Positions 11,400-23,030 of a stretch of DNA of 64,000 nt are shown here, one piece after another. The translations under genes were made by a program, and so were the position numbers. The notes under the pieces are model-generated. The model searched no databases and was not told where the DNA came from. It worked only from the letters and a program-made list of their open reading frames with translations. Numbering within the stretch: the first letter of the stretch is position 1; each line of letters starts with the position of its first letter. Source of the stretch: Polyodon spathula (taxonomy: Eukaryota; Chordata; Actinopteri; Acipenseriformes; Polyodontidae); assembly GCF_017654505.1 (NCBI RefSeq), contig NC_054538.1:54361786-54425785 (forward strand). Reading direction: 5' to 3'.

Positions 11400-12150
11400 C
11401 ATCAACTAATGGGTATCGCCATTAGGTGATAAAAAATTGCAATATAACTGCCATGGGACAGGTCATGTTGGGTCAAATCCCCAAAGGAGGTACCACATCT
11501 GTCAATGACCCTACCAGACAGACCCAGACAGCCGTTCAGGGGCCAAACCCAGAGCTGTAGGCTTGATGGGTCAGGATGCCAGAAGATCCCCTGCATCTGA
11601 CTGAGCAGGTTGCGGTGTTTGGGTAGCCTCCACGGCTGGCTGCTCAGGAGCTGTATCAGAGTCTCCTGGGCCAATATGAGGCTACTAATAGCACCCAGGC
11701 CCGATCCTGTCTGATTTTCTCCAGACACAGTAGGAGCATTGCCAGTGGTGGGAAGGCATATAAACAGTTGCCTCGGGCACAGGTGAGCCAAGGCATTTAT
11801 CACCAGTGGGTCCTTGGCTCCTGTTAGGGAGAACCAAAGGGGACAGTGGATTCCTGGGAGGCAAATAAATCTATCTCTGCTCTCCTGAACCTCTCCCAAA
11901 TGAGACTCACCACCTCAGGGTGAAGCCTCCACTCTGAGGTGCTGGGAACTCCCCTTGAGAGGATGTCCACTGCCCAGTTTATCACCCCGGGCAGGTGTAC
12001 TGTCCGCAGTGAGAGGAGGTTCTCGTGCGCCCACAGCAAAAGCTTGTGGGCTATGCAATGGAAACTGGGAGACCTGAGGTCGCCTGGTAAACTGCCTGTT
12101 GTTCCAAAGTATTTATATGGAGACCCTGTCAAGTGGGGTTCCATACCCCC
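11400..12150 (-). pseudogene. DIRS-type RNase H and downstream coding region (copy 1)
   Basis: On the minus strand, 12140-11880 encodes the end of a DIRS-type RNase H: SFHCIAHKLLLWAHENLLSL, then VHLPGVINWAVDILSRG, where the final D-x2-SRG is characteristic. The next frame (11899-11470) continues with DLFASQES and WPLNG-type text that parallels the 38.6-39.6 kb DIRS copy. Frameshifts divide the reading frame and the reverse transcriptase is missing. The 11377-12150 part and the 9322-9912 terminus are the two halves of one element separated by the gypsy insertion and its deletion. Confidence 0.75.
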
Positions 12151-12355
12151 TGTGACAAGATGTGAATGGTGGAATAAAACAAGGGAAAGCACAAACAGTA
12201 ACTCCAAAAATGTCGGGAGAAACACGGTAGGTTACAGTCCCCAAATAAACAAAGGTACACCCCAAAACCACAATCCTCAGTGTACGAAAGTGTGCTCCTT
12301 CAATCCAGCAATGTTGGTGTCTTGTGCGGTGCTGTGAGGGTGTGAGGGATGTGCT
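12151..12355. other. LTR-like or unclassified insertion, left part
   Basis: DIRS coding similarity stops at about 12150, where a TGTGACAAG begins. The following 200 bases look like retroelement non-coding sequence and resume after the hAT-type element at 14042-14450, where they contain CCAAT-like and GC-rich promoter-like sequence. I found no matching right end or target duplication, so the identity is unresolved. Confidence 0.3.
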
Positions 12356-14033
12356 TAGGGTTACCAGACGTCCCGATAAAATCGGTATCGTTCCGATAAA
12401 ATTGGTATCATCCCGATATTAGGGGCTTTGTCCCTCGTCCCAATAGAGGTACTTTCGGGAACTTTTTTAGACTAAACTATGAAAACCCAGGAGAAAAATG
12501 TTATTATTTTCTCGTTATGAAATTTCGTAGATGTGGCTACTGTACTGTCTCCCGGTGCAACAGCATACTCTACTGGTTTAGGGCATGTTGTATGAGTGCG
12601 ATGTTTGCATTGTATCTATGCGGCTATCCAGTCACTTTAATCTGCAATCATATGATGCGGTATGCGTCATGTGTTTTACTTGGTGCGTCTGGTTTTACTG
12701 ACAAAGTGTCATGGGGCTGGTGTTGAAGATCCTGTCACTAAAAAGAAAAAAGAAAAAGTGCAAGTACTGAACACAGTGGCGGAGGCGGGGGGGGGGGGTG
12801 GATTCAATCATGACTGTGTTACAAAGACATTTTGTAAATTGTGTAAAAAAGAGTGCGGCATCACACAGCTACGAGTTGGATGTGAAGCACCACGCAGGTG
12901 GGATACAACATTATTATTATTATTATTAGTAGTAGTAGTATTAGTATTGTGAATGTGAATTGAAGCTTCGTAAGTAATCGAAGCTCAAAAGTAAAAATTA
13001 ATTAATTACTGCAAGGAGTTCTACAGTTATGTCATCAGCAAAAAGGATGTTATGTGGACCTGTTTAAACATTAAATACACCTAGATAATATTTCATAGCA
13101 CTATAAAAGCCTAAAAATTGTGTTACAATTAGAAACAGTCCCAAAACTCAGCTACCCAAAGGTATCTGACATTCTTTAATAAAGTCCATATATGCAGCAT
13201 GTTCATTGTCATGTTATTTGTCCCGTCCAGGAATTTATTTGATAAGTACAGAGCCAAACAAAGAAAACCAGCATATATTCGTGTCAAAAATTCTAACTGC
13301 GTTTAAAAAGTAAACAGCAAGTTTTTTGAACCGATGTAGCTGTTCTTGATTGTAGTGCTGATTTAACTTGGGTACAACCAACACAGGAATACTTTTTTGT
13401 CTGCGCTGACTTTCCAGTTTGTTTTCTGAAAGCTGTTGTTTGTTTTACATTCTGTTCAGCAGCCTTTTGTTTAACGTGTGATTCTGAAGTTATAGCGATC
13501 GATCGAATTTTAAGTCACATTACAAGATGTTCAATACAATTACCTCTATTTGCATGTACAGTTTCGTTGGGGAATGTCTTGACACAATCCTCAGCCAAAA
13601 TGTACTTTGCTTGCTTTGTTTTGTCGTCCATTTCTGTTTTTTTTACATTTAATGCTGAAAACTAGATTTTAGCAACCTAAATCAAAACATTGGAGCACTG
13701 ACTTTGTCCCACCCCCTACTGTACAGTACAGGTCACAGTAAAGCAATACAGATGCACTGATAGGCTGATAAAACATTGTTGTCATCTGAACAGTAAATAA
13801 GAAAGTTAACCGCTTTGAGTTTTTTTTTTTTTTTTTTAATGTTTCTCTACGTTTTTGTTTTTGCCTAAGTGCAATGCACACAGGAAGATTAAATTAAAAA
13901 AGCCTGTGTACAAAGAAAGATATGTAGTTTGCGTCACTTGCGTTGTGTAGTAGTTCATTTAAACAAGGTTTCTATCTCCCCCACACCAACTTAAAGTGTC
14001 CCTATTTTTCACTCTTACTATCTGGTCATCCTA
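12356..14033 (+). mobile_element. hAT-type DNA transposon, internally decayed
   Basis: Left end TAGGGTTACCAGACG (12356) and right end, read on the minus strand from 14033, TAGGATGACCAGATAG form an imperfect terminal inverted repeat. The flanks GATGTGCT (12348-12355) and GGTGTGCT (14034-14041) form an 8-bp target duplication with one mismatch, as expected for hAT. Inside, at about 12820-12900, a frame contains FCKLCKKECG, a C-x2-C half of a BED-like zinc finger often found at the N-terminus of hAT transposases. No DDE core or hAT dimerisation domain remains, so it is not autonomous. It is the latest insertion in this stack. Confidence 0.75.
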
Positions 14034-14041
14034 GGTGTGCT

Positions 14042-16350
14042 CAGGGGTCGGTGCTGGCTCTGTGGCTGCAACTCTTAGTGTCTTAATCTTCCTTTGTAAA
14101 ATACTATAAACAAAACAATGACAAAAGCTCTAGCCATTAGTTACATTTCAGCGCAAGGCCCAGTGCTGACGTAGCTGCTTCCCCTTTGTACCATAAAACT
14201 CCTCCCTGCAATCAACCTGTCACTGTGGTTTCTCCAATCGCTCTCTGTCCTGTCACTGATTTCAAGGGAGTCCTTCTACGTATGAGTAGCTACGCGCTTC
14301 CCTTAATATGGTCACCTTCTGGTTTCCGCCTATCGTCAAAGCTGTCCATTTAGGAGGAAGCATACCACCAACCTTACACAGCGCCCTTTCTATTCAGGAG
14401 AGAAAATCCTAAGGGGTTCACAAACTTTCTCTCAGCACTGTATATGTAGCATCCCTGAGTGGTTTAGAGGTCTGTTTTGTGCTTTAAATTATTATACAGT
14501 ACAAGTTCTCAAAAAGACGCAGGATAATGAATTTTTACAGCTTTTATTTGTGTCGTCGGTACGACTATTTTTCAAACTCAACACAATGAATGAAACTGAA
14601 GTATTCAGACTCACTAGTAACAGAGTAATAAAAAAAAAACAAGGCATAAGGTAACCACAGTAATGATATTACATTATGAAAATGTGTCTTTTGCCACTTT
14701 GTTTATTGTGCAGAAACCATAATACCAGGAATACATTTTGTTTTTAAAATCTACTTTTATACTGTTTCTGCCTGGAAAATATTTTTATGGAATAGATCTA
14801 CGCAGAAACACAACAAAGAAACACACAGAATATATTATTGTAGGATTAGTAATAAGTAAAAAAATACATAAAAGAAACAGTCATGTATGTTCTAATCCAA
14901 GGCTATTATTGTAGCGTGGCCAGGTCCTGTTGTAGGTGCAGGTTAGCTGGTACCTTGCAAATGTTTGGCCAATCGGTGTGCTGATGGAAATAGGATCTAC
15001 AGAAGGTATGAACATGAATAGGACATCAGCACAAAACAAGCCAAGTTTATTCACCTTGAAATCATAAAAAGAAAGGAAAATTGACAGATCTGGACGTTGC
15101 AAGCCATCGGGAGAAATCATCACCAACTAAATCATCACCATTTTCTGCCAGATATTTACAATTAGGATTGTCAGCGTTAGGCAGTGTTAGCTAATGGACA
15201 GACAATATTGTCATAGAAAGGCACCAATACATACATCTCTGCAATAAACAGTGGCTGTTCTTTTTATTAAAGCATGTGGAAAAAAAGCTGCATGAATGGA
15301 TTGCTTGTCTCTCAGTTCACTTTATTGTATTGTTTTAATATGTCTCTTATTTTTGAGTATGTTCTTTTATTGTCAGCACAAACTTAATGGACACTGCCGC
15401 AGCCAATCAAAATGCAACATGCACGTCATTATGCACCAGTTGATGTCTACCTCTTTAAACAAAAAGGCTCATCACTTTCTTTAAATTATCCACCATTTAC
15501 ACAGATGGAAGCTGAAATGAAATGCAAAGTGTAAAGCTACTGGTAAGATGTGACACAGACTTTTGCATGACATGCTAAAAGTATTACAATAACAACATCA
15601 GCAGCTATAGAAAGCTATAGGACCCCAGATGTTAAAACCCTTTTTTGCTCTTCAATCCATGAAATATTCAAGGTGTCAAGCACTGTACAGAATGAGGTAT
15701 GTGGGGGCAGAGGTACGTAAGAAAAATTAGTTTAAAAGAAAGAAAAGATATAAAAATGACAAACTTTCCATTGGGAAATTCAGCAGTCCTGTTCTGATAT
15801 GACCTGTTAACCATTTAGCGGCTGAACTTTGTGGATGCTTAAGGTGGGTGGCTGCTAATTATACTGCCTTTCTCATTCACTTGTATTGAAAGAAATGTTC
15901 TGGGGTTCACTAGCTTGTTAAAGTGACCGTTAATGTGGGTTGTACTGTATTTGAGTTATCCACATTTGCAAAACAACTGCATAGAAATCATCATCATGTT
16001 CAGTCAATAACTACCATAACATTATAATTAACATGGAAACAAAAACCTTATTATGGGTGAAAAAAAAGGTTTACAGGGTGCATAATTTAATAAGAAAGCT
16101 ATGAATGTGAAAAGAAATTAAACCAGGATATGAACTGTCAATGAAAACCTCTTTCTATAAAAAGAAGAAAACAAACAGTGCAGCTACAGAAAGATGCAGA
16201 TGGCAATGGATTGATTATATTATCCTATGTTAAACCCGTTTGCAGCACAAAAAGATGCAAAACTGATTGAACACACATCCTTAATGAGTTGCTAAAGATG
16301 AAACCAACTAGTCCTATTCAACCCCCACCACCCGCTCAAATTAAGAAATC
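14042..16350. other. No recognised gene
   Basis: The first 400 bases continue the unclassified insertion seen at 12151-12355. The rest is AT-rich with only short frames. The minus-strand frame at 14881-15126 (81 codons) has no recognisable motif. Confidence 0.45.
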
Positions 16351-16367
16351 CATTAAAAATAGCTTAC

Positions 16368-16535
16368 ATGTTCAAGTTTGTCCTTTTTTCTTAGCCACAC
16401 ACTTGCAGAATAGTCCTGTTGCTGAACAGTACTGTACACGTTAGAACCAACTCGGAGGAGAGATGCAGAGGTGAGCTCGGGTCGGCTCTTCAGCCTCAGC
16501 TGCTCGAACCCTTCCGCTGGCAGCCGGCCTTCCAT
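16368..16535 (-). CDS. Candidate first coding exon of an unidentified host gene
   Basis: A minus-strand ATG at 16535 in a good Kozak context (AAAATGG) opens 56 codons of ordinary protein-like text (MEGRLPAEGFEQLRL, then VQQQDYSASVWLRKKDKLEH). The last codon is followed directly by GTAAGC (16367-16362), a plausible splice donor in phase 0; the frame then ends four codons later in the intron. Upstream lies a GC-richer segment with an inverted CCAAT box (GGATTGGCT, about 16580 on the plus strand) and a CAG/CTG run at about 16650. The composition differs from the surrounding repeats. I do not recognise the protein and see no second exon within reach, so this is a hypothesis. Confidence 0.35.
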
Positions 16536-17423
16536 TTTGTCATGACAGGTGCCAGTGCAGACAGTAACCCTGGGGCTTAGGATTGGCTCTCACAGCACTT
16601 TCCCCAACTGTGTGCATGCCGCAGCTCCTTACTGGAGTTACTTACTGTGGCAGCAGCAGCAGCAACAGAAAGCAGAGGCAGTGCTGACCAGGACTCTCAG
16701 TGGGTGGGGCAGACATGAAATTTACTGCCGTTGTAGTGCAATGAGCTGCAGCTGGGAGAAAGAATGACAAAATCTGACTAAAATATTCAGCATGTCAGAA
16801 GAGCTCTACATCGATGAGTGTGTTCAAGCTAAAGGCAATGACATAAACTTCCTCTGTCTCTCACATCCATTTTTCTACCTTTTCATAAATCAGATTGCTT
16901 TAGAACTAGAGCAGCTGAATTGCCTGCATGAAGTATTGCTAGATTCCCCCTTCCCTCGGTTGGTGTGACTTGAAACATAAATAAAGCAGTATAGAGTTAA
17001 AAACACCTCAATCTTAAAGCTATAGGTCTTTCTTTCCTTATAACTCTATGGTTTAATAATCAATAGTAATATTTAAAATAATGAATCTTAATGTAACTGG
17101 TCTCTGAGGATACACCACTAAGCAGCCTTCTGTAACATTTTAATATCCACTTTAACACACTCCCTGCTAACCCTTTCTTTGCTCGATAGATAGTCCAACC
17201 ATATCTTTAACTAATGGCTGGTTCCACACACCCTGATTAGCACAGTAGCCTACAAGACAGTCAAATCAGGTTATTTGCTGGATGTAATAGGCCCAGTTTA
17301 AACTTGTTTTTGACAGTTGCAAGTTAATGTTTTTTTCTCTTCCCCCTTTCTCTTGGTCAAAGGGAGATTAGATGCAGCTTTGAAGCTGAGTCTTTTTTTA
17401 TTATTACTTTGTGGAAAGCTGAA
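16536..17423. other. Possible promoter-proximal region, otherwise empty
   Basis: The first 250 bases are richer in GC than the rest and would be the 5' flank of the candidate exon. A short CAG repeat occurs at 16652-16668. After 16800 there is nothing I can assign. Confidence 0.35.
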
Positions 17424-17960
17424 AAAAATACTTTTGAGGAAGAGCTGTAAAAAGCAGCAAAACTGGCAGCTGCTGCAACAGCAGCAGTCGCAGCCTAACA
17501 GGTGGTGGTCCCCGGTTCCAACATCATTTGGACCCCCAGATTGGCAGCCGAACAGGAGCAGTGGAGGAGGGAAGGAGCTCCTATGTGTGGCTCCTGTGGT
17601 GAATTTGGGCACATCCAGGAGGACTGCCCTTACGGGGACCCGTAGTATGAAGAGGAGTGGACCCAGGGCCATCTCCAGCTCCCAAGAGGGAATTGTCCGA
17701 GTGTCCACAACCAAGAGGGAGTAGTCGGTGCATCCACATCCCAAAAGAGAGGAGGCCAAAGTGCAGCTTCTGCTGCCTCCTTCATGGCCAGGGGCTCCCC
17801 TGCCGCCGTCGCCTCCAGAGGGTCTGCTGCTGCCATCGCCTGGGGTTGCCAGCTCTGCAGTTTGCTGCAGGAGATCGTGTGGCTGAAGTCCCGGAAGAGG
17901 GAGTTGCCAGACACTAAGAAGTGGGGGTGAAGGACCTCCCACCATGGCCGCCCCCATGGA
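17424..17960 (+). pseudogene. gag: Ty3/gypsy-type gag remnant with CCHC zinc knuckle
   Basis: A glutamine- and tryptophan-rich stretch (WQLLQQQQSQPNRWW, 17464-17510) leads, after a frameshift near 17570, into CGSCGEFGHIQEDC (17586-17627). This is a perfect C-x2-C-x4-H-x4-C nucleocapsid zinc knuckle. A stop follows at 17643. The later text is proline/arginine-rich and runs to a G-rich tract and an LTR. Pol is absent, so a deletion has joined gag to the 3' LTR. Gag would package element RNA; this copy is dead. Confidence 0.75.
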
Positions 17961-18030
17961 CACCTTGCTTCCCGGCTAAGTGGAACTTCCCCCTCCATCG
18001 ATAAAACCGGTACACACGTGCTTTGCAGAA

Positions 18031-18070
18031 GGGTGGGGGGGGGGGGGGGGGGTGGGGGGGGGGGGGGGGG
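18031..18070 (+). repeat. Poly-G tract, polypurine-tract position
   Basis: Forty bases that are almost only G, broken by one or two T. It lies directly before the LTR, where a polypurine tract is expected, and probably expanded from it. It can form G-quadruplexes on the plus strand, and its exact length may be unreliable in an assembly. Confidence 0.8.
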
Positions 18071-18074
18071 TATA

Positions 18075-18649
18075 TGTAACAGGGCGAGGAGCCCTGTACA
18101 TCATTGTTTATTTATTTTAGAAAAGGGTACCCCTCTGCCCCTGTGCATATTTTGTATGATTTATTTATTGTATTTGTGTTGGTGTAGACGTATGTTTGTT
18201 TTTGTACTATGTTTTTGTACTATGTTGCAGCGTGGATGGGAAGCCCCATCCACATTAATACATTCGTGCAGATTGTGGCCGAGGAGTAATAGAATAATTA
18301 TTAGCTAGTTAAACCCCTCGGCCATGACATATAAGCCTGCAGTTCTCTTTGGTCAAGGTGGGTGTTTGAAAGGAGGAACGAGAGTGAGCGATTTAAAACA
18401 AAACCAAAATATATATAGGAAGAGTGACAGAAACTGCAACTGACCAGCCTGACCTATTTCTTGTTTTTGGTTTTCGTGATTATTTTGTTTAAACTTTATT
18501 TTGCTCTGTGAGTGTTGTTCTGTTAAAGCCTTTTTTTTTGTTTTGTTACTTAAAAACGGTGCACTCCACGTCTTTTGCCCTGCAGTACTGCATTTGTTTT
18601 TTGTTCCTGCATTCTGGCCTGACGTCACCATATCGGCTACCCTGTCACA
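18075..18649 (+). mobile_element. Gypsy-type 3' LTR, 575 bp
   Basis: Begins TGTAACAGGG and ends CCCTGTCACA, an imperfect 10-bp inverted terminal repeat with TG...CA ends. A TATA-like CATATAAGCC is at about 18327. It follows the gag remnant and G-rich tract in the same orientation. The 5' LTR is not in view, so no target duplication can be tested. Confidence 0.7.
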
Positions 18650-19904
18650 GTACAAAACAACCAAAAACACAAGAAAAAAAGTTTCAAACACAATTTTGCT
18701 AGTGTTAATAAGAAGTAACTTAAAAAATACTATTTATTTAGGTTTTAATGAAATTGCACAAGGCAATGAAGTAATGTATGCAACTGGAAATATACAAGGC
18801 CTGTAACTGGTTAGGACCCGAAACTGAAGAGCAAGGGGCACTGGGTCTGCATAGGAACTGCCCATACCAAAAATAACCCCTACAACACAAAGTATATTAA
18901 CAATTATGATATTATCATAAAATAATCAAATTTTATTTCCATTTAGGATTGTTAGGTAGACATTTATTCTCATGTTCAGCAGACTTTTTCACCATTTTCA
19001 CCAACATTCACCATTTTAAAACCTAAACTATGAGGATCAGTTTTAGACTGGTTGTCCTAAACTTAACCTGCTGGTTTGACCTGTACATGGGCTTTCAAAG
19101 GTCATGTCCTCTGGGGAGGTGGTCTTGCTGCTTGTCTATTAGGTATGGTTAAGTAATCAAAATGCATGTGAATTTGGTGCAGAAAAGATTTGGATCTACA
19201 GAAAAATAGGGAACAATTTGGTTAAGAGAAAATAAGACCACTTGCATCGCTATTACAATGTAATTGTACTTTTGGACACATTCCAAAAAACATAAACTTT
19301 GCACTAGCAAGTCTCTAAGGTACTATAAGTTAAGCAACCGCTGTCTATGCTTCAGTACATTACACATGAAGATATCTAAAAAAAACAATAGAAAGCACAG
19401 TAAAACAAGGGAAATTTTAAATGTGTCAAAGTTAAAAAATGTATAACAAGTTAAAGGTAGAACTGCTAGGATTTGCAAATAACTCAGCCATGTGGGGAAA
19501 AAACAGCTAGTTTATTTACTTATTATTATATATCTTTTTTAATATAATTTTGTCTGAAGTGGGGGAGCGGAGCGGGAATCACAACTCATATATTATTATG
19601 AGTGGTGAGCGGAATTGTCACTGCTTCGCTTCGCTCCACTCACATTCTCTGAACACAACATAGACGCTTGCTGTTAAAATATATTGTCTTTAGCACAGGA
19701 TTTGCACATCACAGGAGAGTAGAAGTGAATAAACTATATCCCTTATATGATAAGTGGGTAAACGATATATTGCCCAAATTCAAGGTGGGTAAATGCTGTT
19801 TACCTGCGTATACCCTCGACCCAAAGAAAAGTTTAAAGTACCCATCAGGCCTGAAAATCATTATTTTATTTCTTAGCAAACACCTTTAACCAGGCCAACT
19901 TAAA
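18650..19904. other. No recognised feature
   Basis: AT-rich sequence with short frames only. A GAGCGGAGCGG motif at about 19565, with an inverted partner GCTTCGCTTCGCTCC at about 19624, hints at an old palindromic MITE. A similar motif is at about 35780. Confidence 0.4.
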
Positions 19905-20075
19905 ATTGTGATGTTGTTATTTATTTTTTTTACATACAATTACTCATTTATACAGTTGGGTTTTTTACTGGACCAATCTAGGTAAAGCAGCAGTGTGTCC
20001 CCCACCTGAGATTGAACTTACAATCTTTTAGTCAAGAGCACAGTGCTCTAACCACTACTCCACATATGCTACAAG
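19905..20075 (-). repeat. tRNA-derived SINE
   Basis: On the minus strand from about 20070 the sequence has an A-box-like TAGTGGTTAGAGCA and a B-box-like GTTCAATCT with tRNA-like spacing. These are followed by GGTGGGGGACAC and by TGGTCCAGTAAAAAACCCAACTG, a body seen in fish SINEs. The internal RNA polymerase III promoter is degenerate. The 3' tail is not seen on this side. Confidence 0.6.
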
Positions 20076-20117
20076 TGAACAAACACTCATGAAACATACT
20101 TTTTATATAGGTATATG

Positions 20118-20160
20118 GATGCCAGTTGCTCTGGATAAAAGCATCAGCCAAATCAATTAA
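20118..20160 (+). repeat. SINE/LINE 3' tail
   Basis: GTTGCTCTGGATAAAAGCAT followed by CAGCCAAAT resembles the conserved 3' tail (GTCGCTCTGGATAAGAGCGT form) shared by many fish SINEs and their partner LINE. It is in the opposite orientation to the neighbouring tRNA-like head, so it belongs to a different copy or a rearranged one. Confidence 0.5.
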
Positions 20161-20525
20161 TATGACATTTTTCTGGCTTGTTATTTATTAATTTATTTAT
20201 ACATTTATAATATAAACATTCATTTTTACAAGTATCTATTTAAAAATATTTATTTATAAATATATTTATTCCTCTGTACAATTTTTAAGTCATTTATTTA
20301 ACTACAATTAGGAAATACAATTTATCAGAGATCAAAGATTTAGACAAGGAAGCTACATGCCACGCTTGTGTACAATTCCATTCTATGGCGTCTACCAAAC
20401 AGGAAACTGGATATTTTCAAACAGGAAATAAAGCATTTTTAGAATTGAGTAGAACCTTCAGGTTTTCAACGAAAGCTGGTCAGGCATGGATGTAAGCTTA
20501 AAAAATTAATGCATTTAAACAACAG

Positions 20526-20610
20526 TGCAGTGGCACAGCGGGCTAAGGCTGTGTGCTCTTCAAGGATGTCATGTAGCAAGTTCAAACAAAGGTTTTTTTT
20601 TGTACTATAT
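20526..20610 (+). repeat. tRNA-derived SINE head
   Basis: TGGCACAGCGGGCTAAGGC matches an A box and AGCAAGTTCAAACA, 35 bases on, a B box. The rest of the element beyond the poly-T at 20591 is not recognisable. Confidence 0.5.
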
Positions 20611-21132
20611 GTGCTGTTTTACAATATAAATCAATTAATTGTTTAATATAAATGTTGTGGATATCAAACTGCTTGCATTCCGTAGTTTATTTTGATGTTG
20701 ACCAACATGTGGAATCTCATGATTGGTAGATGTCCAGTTATTTAGCTTTTCTGTTTGAAAAGTCACTACACACTCTTAAAAAACTAAAAATTAAGAAACG
20801 GAAGAGGAAGAAGAAGAAAACTATTTGTAAGGCAGATGTTCCTTATAATTAATGCATTTCACATGTCTTCAAAAAGAAAGTTGAAACTACGTGCTTAATA
20901 GTCTCAAGGAATTTAGTTTCATTACTCAAATTTCTTGTTGACGACTTATAGTTTCATGACATGTATTAAAAGGTAGTTACTTTGAGGGCCTTTTTTTTTT
21001 AATATATCTACATGTAAAATATAACGACATTCATAGTGGTTCTTGGTGTCTATGTAATCTAAAGCGATTTTTCTATGTTTCTTACGCTGCCACTCCTTCT
21101 CAAACTTCTTGGAAGCGTAAGAACCTCTTTCC

Positions 21133-21519
21133 CAACAACTTTCTGAGTAAGGCTACCGTTCCTCTCCATATAGATGTCAAACCTTGTATAGAGTTTAACA
21201 GTGGTTCAAAAGTCTTTCCATTGCTGTAGTTTCCTATCTTAGCGTTTTTATTCAAATTTTACTTGCAGTGATTAGTGGTAACTTGGCGGAAGCGCATAGA
21301 TTTAAAGCGATCTAGTTTTGCCGCTGCAACATGGTGAAAACATCAAAACTCTTGGAGCTGTATAGAGACTCCGTAGTTTCCAACAAGTTTTTCTAACTTG
21401 TAGGAGGAACTACCGTTCCTCTCAATATAGATGTGGATGGAACCTTGTATGATCGCTGGGTGTTTTCCATTGCTGTAGTACCTCGGTAAGCGCCTGCATT
21501 TCACTTCAGTGATTAGGTG
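21133..21519. repeat. Imperfect direct repeat of about 140 bp
   Basis: The unit from 21133 (CAACAACTTTCTGAG, CTACCGTTCCTCTC, CATTGCTGTAGT, CAGTGATTAG) recurs from 21381 with the same landmarks in the same order and diverged spacers. It may be a tandem duplication inside a larger repeat. The word CTGGGCCC at about 21822 could be a nearby DNA-transposon end. Confidence 0.6.
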
Positions 21520-22774
21520 AGTGAGTGAGTGCTGGAATGATATGTGTGGAGTTAAGGCTTGTTTTTTAAATACATTGTTTTGTGCCTTGCAAAACTGGTT
21601 TTGTGTTTGCCGCATAATTTCAAGCATGGCAGGATCTCGCAAATTGTCATCCACGCCCGTCAAATTGCGCTATGCATGCATTATATTTGTTCACAGCGCA
21701 AAACGGATTGTGGCATGCAAAAATAAGTTTAAAATATAACACATTTTGTGCACATTCATGCATAACGTTCATTTGCGATGCGCATAACCCTCTGCGTGGT
21801 GCGCAAACCTTTCGAATATCTGGGCCCTTATACTTACTTTTAGGACAGATTCAATCATTTGATTATTTTTACTGGAGTATGGACATGATACCACAGTGAA
21901 AACAAATGCAACATAATTCTACAGTATCTTTCAATTACACAGTTAACAGAATCTCATTTTAACTTATACCCGGGGGCAGATTAACGACCGGGCAGATTAA
22001 TGAACACTCACTGTAATGCAGAACAACTGCCAACAACCGCTGGATCCAAATAATAGCATTTACAAGTACTATCCAAGTGAGTTTTCGCAAGAAAAAAAAT
22101 TGAATTGGAAGGAATACTCTTAAATAAATATTCTTTTTAATTTAACATATTAATGGCAGAGTACAATATCCAGGTGTTTGTAAGTACATCAGACATTTTT
22201 CGCTAAAAGATTTCTAGGCTGTCATGATACTTCATCTCTATTTTCTGTATATTACTACACACACACACCTCCAATATGCAAAATAAATGCTGTATGATTC
22301 ATTAGATGCTAAATTAACAGACATCAAATCAGACATTGTAGAAACTGTTCTTAATGTAACAATGGGCTGGCGCGAAGCGACGATACCATGCTCTGCTACC
22401 AAAAGATAATAAATATGATCTATTGTATTAATTGACTTATTTTATCACTACTATTACAGTTAACGGCAGGTAGTAATTGTAGTCCCAAATGTTTTAATGA
22501 ATCCCCCCCCCCCCAACTATAAAAGACAAACCAGAATAAAGTGGTTCCACGCACGCAGAAAGGAGTTTACCACACCCAAAGGTTTGTTTAAATGATTGCT
22601 GTTGAATGAATGAATGTTTGTTTATTGTTGTCACAGTACCATCCTATTTAAAACAGTAAGGCAGTTCTAATGGCCAATGTTTTTCAGCAATTATACACAG
22701 AAAATCAGATATACGAACAGGTCATGATTAACAGCACTGAATAACACTTCAGCAGGTATCAACAATGAATCAAT
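21520..22774. other. No recognised gene
   Basis: Includes a C homopolymer at 22503-22514 and otherwise AT-rich DNA. Minus-strand frames across 21343-21663 overlap the direct repeat and have no recognised motif. Confidence 0.4.
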
Positions 22775-22850
22775 CATTCTTTATTTTATAAAGCGCCTTT
22801 CATAGTGGACCACCATTACAAACTGCTTTACAAGATGCAGTAACAACAAG
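22775..22850 (-). repeat. LINE-type 3' tail
   Basis: The minus strand carries TAAAGCAGTTTGTAATGGTGG, CCACTATGAAAGGCGC and TTATAAAATAAA. The same tail occurs in plus orientation at 63668-63740. It resembles L2/SINE 3' ends used in target-primed integration. Confidence 0.55.
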
Positions 22851-23030
22851 AAAATCCATAATACTTTAAATACAGAGAACTGCATAATTGTCACAGAAAT
22901 ACAATGATTCTGGGTGGTAAATCTCCCTCCCGACCTATGAGGACACTAAGCAGCGAGAACAGAGTTCTTTGGATGGGCTAGTCTGACAGTTCTTTCCCCG
23001 GGTTGGGAGGTCGGCCAGTCTGGAAGAAGG

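Noticed and set aside
12151..14450. A defined solo LTR starting TGTGACAAG
   Set aside because: No matching 3' end or target duplication could be found.
17630..17998. 122- and 221-codon minus frames over the gag remnant
   Set aside because: They are antisense to a clear CCHC zinc-knuckle region on the plus strand.
19905..20610. Functional tRNA genes
   Set aside because: The A and B boxes are there, but cloverleaf pairing is degenerate and SINE bodies follow.
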